Of a stretch of DNA of 5,023 nucleotides, positions 1 to 4,439 are shown piece after piece. Every line of letters begins with the position of its first letter. The stretch's first letter is position 1. The DNA lies in the NCBI GenBank assembly GCA_035468355.1, contig DATITA010000078.1:1-5023 (forward strand), in the 5' to 3' direction. The notes beneath the pieces are model-generated. The model saw only the letters and a program-made list of their open reading frames with translations, had not been told where the DNA came from and did not search any database. Source of the stretch: DATKSS01 sp035468355 (GTDB taxonomy: Bacteria > Chloroflexota > Dormibacteria > Dormibacterales > Dormibacteraceae). The translations under genes and the position numbers were made by a program.

Positions 1-92
1 CGGTCCCGGATGATGCAGACCCGGTCTTTCGGGCCCACGTTCAAGCAGGTCTGCACCGCGTTGCGGGCTCCCGCGGCAAACTCAGGTCGCAT
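1..92 (-). CDS. N-terminal fragment of probable M29-type (AmpS/AmpT-like) aminopeptidase, cut by window edge
   Basis: Reading leftward from an ATG at 92-90 gives 30 residues beginning MRPEFAAGARNAVQTCLNVG and continuing with a PKDRVCIIRD segment before the window ends. The pattern of an amphipathic helix with GARNAV, a Cys-Leu, then a PxDRVxIxxD strand is what I know from the N-termini of COG2309 / M29 metallo-aminopeptidases, cytosolic enzymes that remove N-terminal residues from peptides. Third codon positions are almost all G or C, a strong coding sign for this strand. An in-frame TAG lies only four codons upstream (107-105), so the ATG is the only sensible start, although no good ribosome binding site precedes it. 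The gene is divergent from the signalling operon at 367. The metal-binding residues lie outside the window, so the family call is a recognition from 30 residues only; some other alpha/beta enzyme is possible. Confidence 0.55.
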   Translation of the reverse strand, partial: MRPEFAAGARNAVQTCLNVGPKDRVCIIRD

Positions 93-180
93 ACGAGCAG
101 AAGGCTAGCTGAGATCCCTGGACAGATATTGCACGGCGCCAGTGGCGTTCTGGCATTGCCCGACTCCGCTGATTGACAGC

Positions 181-203
181 CGTCCGATCCTCGGTCTCGG
201 ACG
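181..203. promoter_or_regulatory. Perfect 7-bp inverted repeat, possible operator
   Basis: CGTCCGA at 181-187 is matched exactly by its reverse complement TCGGACG at 197-203, with 9 bases between. It starts three bases after a TTGACA hexamer (173-178) in the divergent spacer. Centre-to-centre spacing of 16 bases is more than one and a half helical turns, so it could be read as a dyad operator or as an RNA hairpin. Only the symmetry is seen; the function is inferred. Confidence 0.3.
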
Positions 204-304
204 TCCCCCGGAACGGTGACGTTGAGCTGGATCGCCTGGACATGAGGACTCGGAGGCTTGAATCTCGATCTACGCTGGACGGTCCGCCCGATGGAGGACT
301 TGAA

Positions 305-327
305 AAACGGGGTCTTCAAAACCGTTT
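305..327. promoter_or_regulatory. 6-bp inverted repeat in the leader of the signalling operon
   Basis: AAACGG at 305-310 pairs with CCGTTT at 322-327 across an 11-base loop, 40 bases upstream of the first start codon of the operon. It is a less GC-rich patch than its surroundings. It may be a weak leader hairpin or operator half-sites; a 6-bp match at this spacing can arise by chance. Confidence 0.2.
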
Positions 328-355
328 GCGGGCTTTGGAAATCCGAGCGGGTTGC

Positions 356-363
356 GGGTGATC
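356..363 (+). promoter_or_regulatory. Ribosome binding site for the 52-aa ORF
   Basis: GGGTGATC matches seven consecutive bases (GGTGATC) of the anti-Shine-Dalgarno complement and ends three bases before the ATG at 367. The GGTG core is about six bases from the start. The gene at 519 has no comparable site of its own, which suggests its translation depends on ribosomes arriving from this ORF. Confidence 0.5.
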
Positions 364-366
364 TAG

Positions 367-525
367 ATGTGGATCCTGGCGATAGGGATCTTGGTCGCGG
401 CAGCGTCGGCGATTCGTTCCATGTCTCGGGGGTCCGGCGTGGTGGTTGAGGCAGCGACTATCACGGTTGCGGCATTTGTTTCGGAGTTGAGTCCAACCTG
501 GCATGCAATGGACGCATCATGCTAA
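367..525 (+). CDS. Small putative membrane peptide (52 aa) at the head of a two-component operon
   Basis: The ATG at 367 opens a 52-residue frame. The first residues, MWILAIGILVAAASAI, form a hydrophobic segment long enough to be a short membrane helix or uncleaved signal anchor, followed by a basic patch (Arg17, Arg21). A second, milder hydrophobic stretch is at residues 24-39 (GVVVEAATITVAAFVS). The start is supported by GGGTGATC at 356-363, a close match to the 16S anti-Shine-Dalgarno complement GGAGGTGATC, at suitable spacing. The TAA at 523-525 overlaps the next gene's ATG (519-521) by 7 bases, which implies co-translation. I recognise no family. It could be a membrane partner or sensor peptide for the downstream pseudo-receiver, or simply a coupling ORF. 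Short length is the main reason for doubt. Confidence 0.55.
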   Translation: MWILAIGILVAAASAIRSMSRGSGVVVEAATITVAAFVSELSPTWHAMDASC

Positions 526-1202
526 AGACAGAGACGAGTAGCGATCACCTTCGAATCCTGATCGCGAATGAGAGGCTAGACCGCCTGGATGTCCTCGCCA
601 AGGTGGTCGAAGGCCTCGGACACAGCGTCGTCGAACGCTCAATCCACGTCACCGAGGTGGCGGAGGCGACCGCACGACTTCGCCCAGACGTGGCGCTGGT
701 TGGGCTAGGAGAGAGCCATGAGCATGCGCTAAACATGGTTTCGGAGATCGTCAAAGAGGCTTACTGTCCCGTCATCGCAATCCTCGGGGTCTACGACGGT
801 CCGTGGGTGAAAGAGGCCGCTGAGCGCGGGGCATTCGCGTACATCGTTGACGAGAACCCCGCCGAGCTTCAGAGCGCGATCGAGCTCACCCTCCGGCGCT
901 TTGCCGACGCCCATAGCCTCCATGCGGCCATCAAGCGGCGGACAGAAGAGGCCCGCTTGGAATCGGAAGCAAACCGTAGCCGTCAACGAAGCGCACTCGA
1001 GCTTCATGACGGTCTAGTTCAGAGTCTGGCGACCGCTCAGTTGGCCAATGACATGGGGCTCGAAGGGCCATCCGCGAGGGCCTTGGCTGATGCACTCCGT
1101 CTGGCCAAGGATGTGGTGAGCAGATCCCTTGAGGATCTGCGCAAGTCAGGTTTGACGACCGCGCAAATGATTCGCGACTCGTCTGCATCCGATAAGTCGT
1201 GA
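519..1202 (+). CDS. Pseudo-receiver protein with HisKA_3-type phosphotransfer motif and no ATPase domain
   Basis: The 227-residue cytosolic protein starts with a receiver-like alpha/beta fold (about residues 10-128). The catalytic residues are degenerate: the usual acidic pair is replaced by Asn17-Glu18, the phospho-Asp position in VALVGLGES is Gly62, and the conserved Lys position in AYIVDEN appears to be Asp111. It is thus a pseudo-receiver. A charged helical linker (130-158) leads to ALELHDGLVQSL (159-170), the H-box of HisKA_3 (NarL-partner) kinases with candidate phospho-His163. A second helix ends in SLEDLRKSG (203-211), typical of the second helix of that domain. The protein then stops at Ser227 with no HATPase_c N or G boxes. 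The layout resembles ANTAR-type regulators with a phosphotransfer domain in the output position. It overlaps the ORF at 367 by 7 bases and the receiver gene at 1199 by 4. Likely role, by inference: scaffold or His phosphotransfer protein. Confidence 0.8.
   Translation: MLKTETSSDHLRILIANERLDRLDVLAKVVEGLGHSVVERSIHVTEVAEATARLRPDVALVGLGESHEHALNMVSEIVKEAYCPVIAILGVYDGPWVKEAAERGAFAYIVDENPAELQSAIELTLRRFADAHSLHAAIKRRTEEARLESEANRSRQRSALELHDGLVQSLATAQLANDMGLEGPSARALADALRLAKDVVSRSLEDLRKSGLTTAQMIRDSSASDKS
1120..1140. other. Perfect 8-bp stem hairpin inside the pseudo-receiver gene
   Basis: GCAGATCC at 1120-1127 and GGATCTGC at 1133-1140 are exact reverse complements around a 5-base loop, CTTGA. The hairpin lies within codons for the second helix of the phosphotransfer domain (around residues 201-208), about 60 bases before the junction with the next gene. 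It may affect message stability or ribosome passage towards that junction, or may only reflect codon choice. Confidence 0.35.
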
Positions 1203-1636
1203 CAGCCAAGACGAAGTTGGCTGTCGGGCTGCCGAAGTCGATCGGTGTGCTGATATGCGATGACGTAGCGGAAATGCGGGAACTTCTGGTTCTGATAATC
1301 GAGATGCGTGACGGTCTCCACGTTGCGGGCGAGGCCGCGGACGGGCTGGAAGCAATCACTCTGGCGGAGCAACTGCAGCCGAGCGTCATATTGCTCGACC
1401 TCTCGATGCCACGCATGACCGGCCTGGACGCGCTGCCGGAGATAAGAAGGGTGGCGCCGGACTCCTTGGTAATTGTGCTTTCGGGATTCGCGGCCGCGGT
1501 GTTCGCGGATGACCTTCTCGCCCATGGCGCCGACCGGTACCTGGAGAAGGGAGCACCCCCCTCGCTCATAACTAAGACGATTGAGGAGTTAGTCAGTTCC
1601 AAGGCGCATGCCGTCGCATCGCCAGGGCAAGGATGA
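1199..1636 (+). CDS. Stand-alone CheY-like response regulator receiver
   Basis: A 145-residue single receiver domain starts at GTG 1199, which shares GTGA with the preceding stop (TGA 1200-1202), so translation is probably coupled. All active-site residues are visible: acidic pair Asp21-Asp22 in VLICDDVAEMR, phospho-acceptor Asp67 in VILLDLSMPRMTG, hydroxyl residue Ser95 in VIVLSGF, and Lys117 in RYLEKGA. The domain fills residues 16-132 and the tail is short (to Gly145), so there is no helix-turn-helix or enzymatic output. The sequence resembles NarL/FixJ-class receivers. It would act by protein contact or as a phosphorelay intermediate. The phosphotransfer-like protein encoded just upstream is the obvious partner, by inference from overlap and complementary chemistry. 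No cognate full-length kinase is in the window. Confidence 0.9.
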   Translation: MTAKTKLAVGLPKSIGVLICDDVAEMRELLVLIIEMRDGLHVAGEAADGLEAITLAEQLQPSVILLDLSMPRMTGLDALPEIRRVAPDSLVIVLSGFAAAVFADDLLAHGADRYLEKGAPPSLITKTIEELVSSKAHAVASPGQG

Positions 1637-1802
1637 ACCCGCTCAGAGCCACGCCGCCGGCCAGTCCTAGATCAATTGTTCAGGACTGAAGCCTGCTCAC
1701 CGCTCGCGCGAGGCTGCTACCGATCGCAGGTCCGGCGCCCGAATTGAGCTGCCGTTTGGTTTCGGCAATCAGAGCCTGGTGGTGTACGAGGTGCGCGAGC
1801 TC
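1593..1802 (-). pseudogene. Possible relic of a helical/membrane protein, interrupted by in-frame stops
   Basis: One minus-strand frame reads first ELAHLVHHQALIAETKRQLN (from 1802) and continues as an amphipathic helix to RAVSRLQS, then a TGA at 1682-1680, and in the same frame a hydrophobic stretch LGLAGGVALSGFILALAMRR ending at a TGA at 1595-1593. An in-frame TAG at 1805-1803 closes the upstream side and no start codon is available, so the frame cannot be translated as one piece. A coiled soluble part followed by a C-terminal membrane helix is a sensible protein layout, and third positions are mostly G/C, so I read it as a decayed gene. It overlaps the last 44 bases of the receiver gene, which counts against it. 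No family is recognised, and chance is a real alternative. Confidence 0.3.
1662..1688. terminator. Terminator-like hairpin after the first signalling operon
   Basis: CAGTCCT at 1662-1668 pairs perfectly with AGGACTG at 1682-1688 around a 13-base loop, beginning 26 bases after the stop codon of the receiver gene. There is no T-run downstream, which is common for actinobacterial terminators, so it may end transcription inefficiently or stabilise the 3' end. The position is its best support. Confidence 0.4.
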
Positions 1803-1897
1803 CTAGTAACTGCCTGAACGCCCATGCAGGACCCAATGGAGATCCTCTGCATGCTTTCTGCGTCCGGTCGTTTGGTCCGGGTATCGCGTGATGTCGT

Positions 1898-2041
1898 CTA
1901 CTTACGCCTAAGGCTGGCCAACCAGTCCATTTCTCGTGGCCATGACCCCGGATGTGTGTGGCTGGCGACTTTGACTGCCACTCCTTTCTTACGCGCGAAC
2001 TCTGTGATGTCCTCCAGGTCGCTCAACAGGTCGAGCCGCAC
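1898..2041 (-). CDS. Possible small protein (47 aa) or C-terminal gene remnant
   Basis: From a GTG at 2041-2039 the minus strand reads VRLDLLSDLEDITEFARKKG, then a strand-like VAVKVAS, a His/Pro/Trp-rich turn (HTHPGSWP) and MDWLASLRRK before TAG at 1900-1898. Third positions in the first half are nearly all G/C. The composition (charged helix, beta strand, basic C-terminal helix) is protein-like, unlike the opposite strand. The frame stays open upstream to a TGA at 2089-2087, so the GTG start is uncertain; GGAG lies 12 bases before it and GGAAAG almost adjoins it. I recognise no family. It may be a real small gene or the tail of a gene whose front has been lost. Confidence 0.35.
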   Translation of the reverse strand: MRLDLLSDLEDITEFARKKGVAVKVASHTHPGSWPREMDWLASLRRK

Positions 2042-2073
2042 GCTTTCCGGATTCTCCGGCCACGAGCTGTGAC

Positions 2074-2087
2074 CGCGTAAAACGCGT
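2074..2087. promoter_or_regulatory. CGCGT-AAA-ACGCG dyad, possible operator
   Basis: CGCGT (2074-2078) and ACGCG (2082-2086) form a perfect dyad around AAA, with a further overlapping ACGCGT palindrome at 2082-2087. It stands about 220 bases upstream of the secreted-protein gene and 33 bases upstream of the possible GTG start at 2041 on the minus strand. A compact 13-bp dyad could bind a regulator, but CG-rich palindromes are frequent in such DNA. Confidence 0.2.
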
Positions 2088-2295
2088 CAACACGCGAACT
2101 TACCCGGGCAGGACACAAAACTCGCGCCGACAAGCTCCAATCAGGCTCTCACAAGTCTTCACGGTAATTAACCTTGGGGCGGCCGGGGAAATGCCAGGCG
2201 ATCCGTAGCTTGGCGCCCAGGTCATCGTTCGGCAAAACGGTGACTGAGGAAAGTCAAGCCGTGCGCGGCCAAGCGATGGCCGGCGCATCCAGATC

Positions 2296-2301
2296 GGGGG
2301 G
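2296..2301 (+). promoter_or_regulatory. G-rich ribosome binding site selecting a TTG start
   Basis: GGGGGG ends five bases before TTG 2307. The frame is open back to a TGA at 2241-2243 but contains no ATG, GTG or other TTG, so this site and the signal peptide that follows fix the start at TTG. Confidence 0.55.
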
Positions 2302-2306
2302 TTCAG

Positions 2307-4235
2307 TTGCGACAGGAATACGCCCTACTACTTCCGCGCGTCCGACGTTCGCGGTGGCACGCCGTCATCGCGCTGGCTGCGATCTCGGTTTCCGTTCAGA
2401 TCGCCGCCGCCACCATCAGCACCGCACCGGTCCTGGCAGCCGCCCCCCCGACGAATGGCGCTCAGGTGCCGGCCGGCGCTACCGCCTACGTCAAAGTCCC
2501 AACCGGAGCTCATGCCTGCCCGAACTCCGGCTTTGGCGCCAGCTGCTCCGCCCCGCTCGCGGCCATGTCCAAACAAAGCGCTGCCTCATCGGCGCGGTCA
2601 TCGTTGACGGCGTCGGAACCGCAGGCCATTCAGCACGGGCAATTCAATCCCCAGATCGACCTCTCGGCAGACAGGACGATGATCGCAGCGGGCGACTCCA
2701 TCACGCTCTCCGCGTCGACGACCATCAACGCCAGCGGTTCGCCTTGGGCTTTGGAGATCTTCGACCAGACGACCCAAGCGCTGGTTGGAGCCTGCCTCCA
2801 GGTCAGCACCTGCCAGGCGCCCTACAGCGCGGGTGCAGGAGACCACATCTTCGTCGCCTACCTCGCCGTGCCCTCGGCGACGATCCCGGTTGAAGGCATC
2901 CGGCTCCAATCAACACCTCTGGGCGTCCAGTGGCTCGGCGTCACCCTTGTCGCGTCCAATCCATCCGTTGTGGGGCCAGGAAGCGGCGTGACGTTCACCG
3001 CCACGGCATCGGCTGAGGTAAGCAAGATCGGATACCAGATCAACTTAGTTGACGCGGCGACCAGCCAGCGCCTCACCTTCTGCAGTCAGGGCGTCACCTG
3101 CAGCACGTCTCTCATCGAGACCGATGCCGGCACGCACCAGATCATCGCCACGTTGGTGGGCACATCACCGCAAGTACAGCCGACGTCGGCTCCAGTGGCG
3201 GCCACGTGGCTCAGCATTGGCGTGACCGCCAGCCCGTATTCGCAGCAGGGCGGAACGACGACCGTTGTGGCCTCCGCCAACGCCGACCTGACCAACACTC
3301 CCTGGGCCATCTTCATATACCGGGACCCAGGCCAGCTGATCGGCGGTCCCTGTGTTGCGGCGATCTGCTCGGTCAACGTCACTCTGCCCGCGTCAGGCAC
3401 CCCGACGTTCTTCGCGGTGATAGCCCGTAAGACTTCGGTGACGAGCAAGTCCGGTGCGGCCTCGCCGGCGCCAGGCGCGGTGCGGGCCAGCCCGGCTAAT
3501 TCCGACCTCCAGCTGCGTTCGGCGAACGTGACCCCGGTCCGGATGTTGTGGGGGGTCGACTCGTGCGCCGCCTTCACGCAGGATGCAGCCGGCTCCACGG
3601 GCCTGCTACCGCAGGTCACCGCGATGCTAGGTGCGCCCGACTTCTGGGCGCGGTATCTGCCAACCACCGGCAACTGTCCCGCTCTCAGCGCAGCGGAGGT
3701 GGCTGCCGCGCGGAGCCGTCACATGGGCATCCTTCCGATCTACAACGATTACGACTGCTCTGCCGTCAGCGGCGCTGCGGCCGGGGCCGCCTATGCGGCC
3801 GCCGCGGCGCAGATCGCCGCATCGGACCTGATCCCGCGGGGTACTGGGATCGCGATCGATATCGAGCCGCCTGGGGACGCCTGTCCTGGCGCCGCCAATG
3901 TGGACGCCGCTTTCATCCTCGCCTGGTACGACGGGATAATCGCCGCCGGATATGCTCCGATCTACTACGGCAATACGACGGCAGGAAGCGAGTTTGGACA
4001 GGCGTGGTGCGGCGCGGTCGGACAGCGACCCGCGATCGCCGCGAACTCCTTCCTCTGGACTTTCGAACCGGACTTGCTGGGCGGCTTCGCCAAGAGCACT
4101 GCTCCGGCGTTTGCTCCCAATAACAGCGGATGCGCGGGCCAGTACGACGGCTGGCAGTATCGGATCAGCGACGGCTCGACTCCAGATGTCGACCACGATG
4201 AGGCGACGAGCCGGCTTCCAATCTGGTACCCGTGA
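2307..4235 (+). CDS. Secreted protein: three Ig-like domains plus Rv2525c-like (DUF1906) glycoside-hydrolase-like domain
   Basis: This 642-residue protein has a signal peptide: basic region RVRRSRWH (11-18), hydrophobic core (19-38) and a likely cleavage after VLA near residue 44-46. A low-complexity Ser/Ala/Pro linker (47-110) carries Cys71 and Cys80. Three similar beta domains follow (about 115-208, 211-300, 303-376), each with a close Cys pair (163/169, 259/265, 349/354). After a second linker, residues 411-642 match the Rv2525c-like TIM-barrel fold: WGVDSC (415-420), ILPIYNDYD, GIAIDIEPP with acidic Asp518 and Glu520 at the usual active-site strand, IYYGN, FLWTFEP and a final DVDHDEA. Mycobacterial Rv2525c is a Tat-exported envelope protein of similar size to this domain. 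A glycan-hydrolase or glycan-binding role at the cell surface is inferred. No sortase motif or C-terminal anchor is present, so it is probably released or held by the Ig-like domains. Confidence 0.85.
   Translation: MRQEYALLLPRVRRSRWHAVIALAAISVSVQIAAATISTAPVLAAAPPTNGAQVPAGATAYVKVPTGAHACPNSGFGASCSAPLAAMSKQSAASSARSSLTASEPQAIQHGQFNPQIDLSADRTMIAAGDSITLSASTTINASGSPWALEIFDQTTQALVGACLQVSTCQAPYSAGAGDHIFVAYLAVPSATIPVEGIRLQSTPLGVQWLGVTLVASNPSVVGPGSGVTFTATASAEVSKIGYQINLVDAATSQRLTFCSQGVTCSTSLIETDAGTHQIIATLVGTSPQVQPTSAPVAATWLSIGVTASPYSQQGGTTTVVASANADLTNTPWAIFIYRDPGQLIGGPCVAAICSVNVTLPASGTPTFFAVIARKTSVTSKSGAASPAPGAVRASPANSDLQLRSANVTPVRMLWGVDSCAAFTQDAAGSTGLLPQVTAMLGAPDFWARYLPTTGNCPALSAAEVAAARSRHMGILPIYNDYDCSAVSGAAAGAAYAAAAAQIAASDLIPRGTGIAIDIEPPGDACPGAANVDAAFILAWYDGIIAAGYAPIYYGNTTAGSEFGQAWCGAVGQRPAIAANSFLWTFEPDLLGGFAKSTAPAFAPNNSGCAGQYDGWQYRISDGSTPDVDHDEATSRLPIWYP
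2649..3434 (+). repeat. Three tandem Ig-like protein repeats within the secreted protein
   Basis: The encoded segments align by eye: each starts with a V/I-x-L/V-x-A-S/D strand (IDLSAD, VTLVAS, IGVTAS), a TFTATAS-like strand (TLSAST, TFTATA, TVVASA), a PWALEIFD / IGYQINLVD / PWAIFIYRD strand, then a Cys pair 5-6 residues apart and a G-x-H/T-x-I/F-x-A strand. The first Cys residues are spaced 96 and 90 residues apart. Divergence between copies is high, pointing to old duplication rather than recent DNA repeats. Confidence 0.7.
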
Positions 4236-4296
4236 CCCCAGCTACCTAGCTAATTGCAAACGAAACCGTGCCTCCGCCAGTCACTCCGAGCTGCGC

Positions 4297-4302
4297 TAAA
4301 AT
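4297..4302 (+). promoter_or_regulatory. Candidate -10 box for the second signalling operon
   Basis: TAAAAT fits the actinobacterial TANNNT -10 pattern and lies in the spacer after the secreted-protein gene. No clear -35 is visible 16-18 bases upstream. If used, transcription would begin near 4309 and produce a 5' leader of about 130 bases containing the structured element at 4326-4403. Confidence 0.35.
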
Positions 4303-4325
4303 GGCCGGATTCGTGGTTCGACAAG

Positions 4326-4403
4326 AAGTGGCGTCTCATGAACCGCCCGCTTGCCGGCGGGTACGATTGAGGCGCCACCCACTTTGAGTGCGTTCGGGTG
4401 GGT
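4326..4403 (+). promoter_or_regulatory. Structured RNA leader or intergenic stem with alternative pairings
   Basis: GTGGCGTCTCA (4328-4338) pairs with TGAGGCGCCAC (4368-4378) as an 11-bp stem with a single G-U wobble. It encloses a second stem CCCGC/GCGGG (4346-4350 with 4357-4361). The 3' arm can instead take part in ACCCAC/GTGGGT (4377-4382 with 4398-4403), and AAGTGG (4326-4331) can pair with CCACTT (4379-4384); these exclude or disturb the main stem. An ATG at 4338 opens a 10-codon frame (MNRPLAGGYD, stop 4368-4370) between the arms. The element ends 36 bases before the receiver gene. It could be a leader switch for that operon or a terminator of the secreted-protein gene, although no T-run follows. 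Confidence 0.45.
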
Positions 4404-4439
4404 TAAGGGCCTGGCCCGGCTAATGCATGGGGTGTTTGC

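Larger units (their letters stand above)
93..366. other. Divergent intergenic region between aminopeptidase-like gene and signalling operon
   Basis: These 274 bases separate two divergently transcribed genes and should hold promoters for both. I see no convincing protein-coding frame: the open frames here lack coding-type third-position bias. Two inverted repeats are listed separately (181-203 and 305-327). A perfect TTGACA is present at 173-178, but no -10 box follows at 16-18 bases. TACGCT at 271-276 fits the loose TANNNT pattern of actinobacterial -10 boxes and would give a leader of about 85 bases for the gene at 367, but it has no recognisable -35. Promoter positions therefore remain unresolved. 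Confidence 0.6.
1637..2306. other. 670-base region without a large intact gene
   Basis: This spacer holds the hairpin at 1662-1688, the relic at 1593-1802, a possible 47-codon minus-strand ORF (1898-2041) and a short minus-strand open stretch at 2253-2149 whose downstream half reads LPNDDLGAKLRIAWHFPGRP before ending at TGA. The three minus-strand stretches are in three different frames, so they cannot be one gene without frameshifts. An 82-codon plus-strand frame at 1824-2072 has Ser/Arg/Leu-rich, non-domain-like composition and appears to be the shadow of the minus-strand ORF. An AT-rich patch (TAATTA at 2165-2170) lies about 140 bases before the secreted-protein gene and may belong to its promoter, but I cannot assign boxes. 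Confidence 0.5.

Noticed and set aside
1..105. Plus-strand tail of an upstream gene (frame 1, ending at TAG 103-105)
   Set aside because: Its third-position G/C bias is explained by the minus-strand aminopeptidase-like frame on the same bases, whose sequence fits a known family while the plus reading does not.
173..201. TTGACA at 173-178 as a complete sigma-70 promoter
   Set aside because: No acceptable -10 hexamer occurs 16-18 bases downstream.
210..240. GGAAC at 210-214 as an ECF or SigR-type -35
   Set aside because: The matching GTT -10 element is not found at the required spacing.
41..319. 92-codon minus-strand frame across the divergent spacer
   Set aside because: Basic, Ser/Pro/Arg-rich sequence without domain features; it overlaps, in another frame, the better-supported aminopeptidase start.
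931..1602. 223-codon minus-strand frame
   Set aside because: Antisense shadow of two clearly recognisable receiver-type genes; the Ser/Arg-rich sequence shows no domain.
1824..2072. 82-codon plus-strand frame
   Set aside because: Low-information Ser/Arg/Leu-rich sequence; the minus strand over the same bases looks more like protein.
2174..2893. 239-codon plus-strand frame
   Set aside because: Arg/Pro/Ser-rich composition typical of an out-of-frame reading; it overlaps the signal peptide and first Ig-like domain of the well-supported gene at 2307.
3086..3673. Long minus-strand frames opposite the secreted protein (also 3627-4196)
   Set aside because: They mirror the high-GC codon pattern of the plus-strand gene and show no protein-like motifs.
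3840..3875. Dense GATC/CGATCG palindromes in the barrel domain
   Set aside because: They follow from the Ile-Ala-Ile-Asp-Ile codons of a conserved motif and need no separate explanation.
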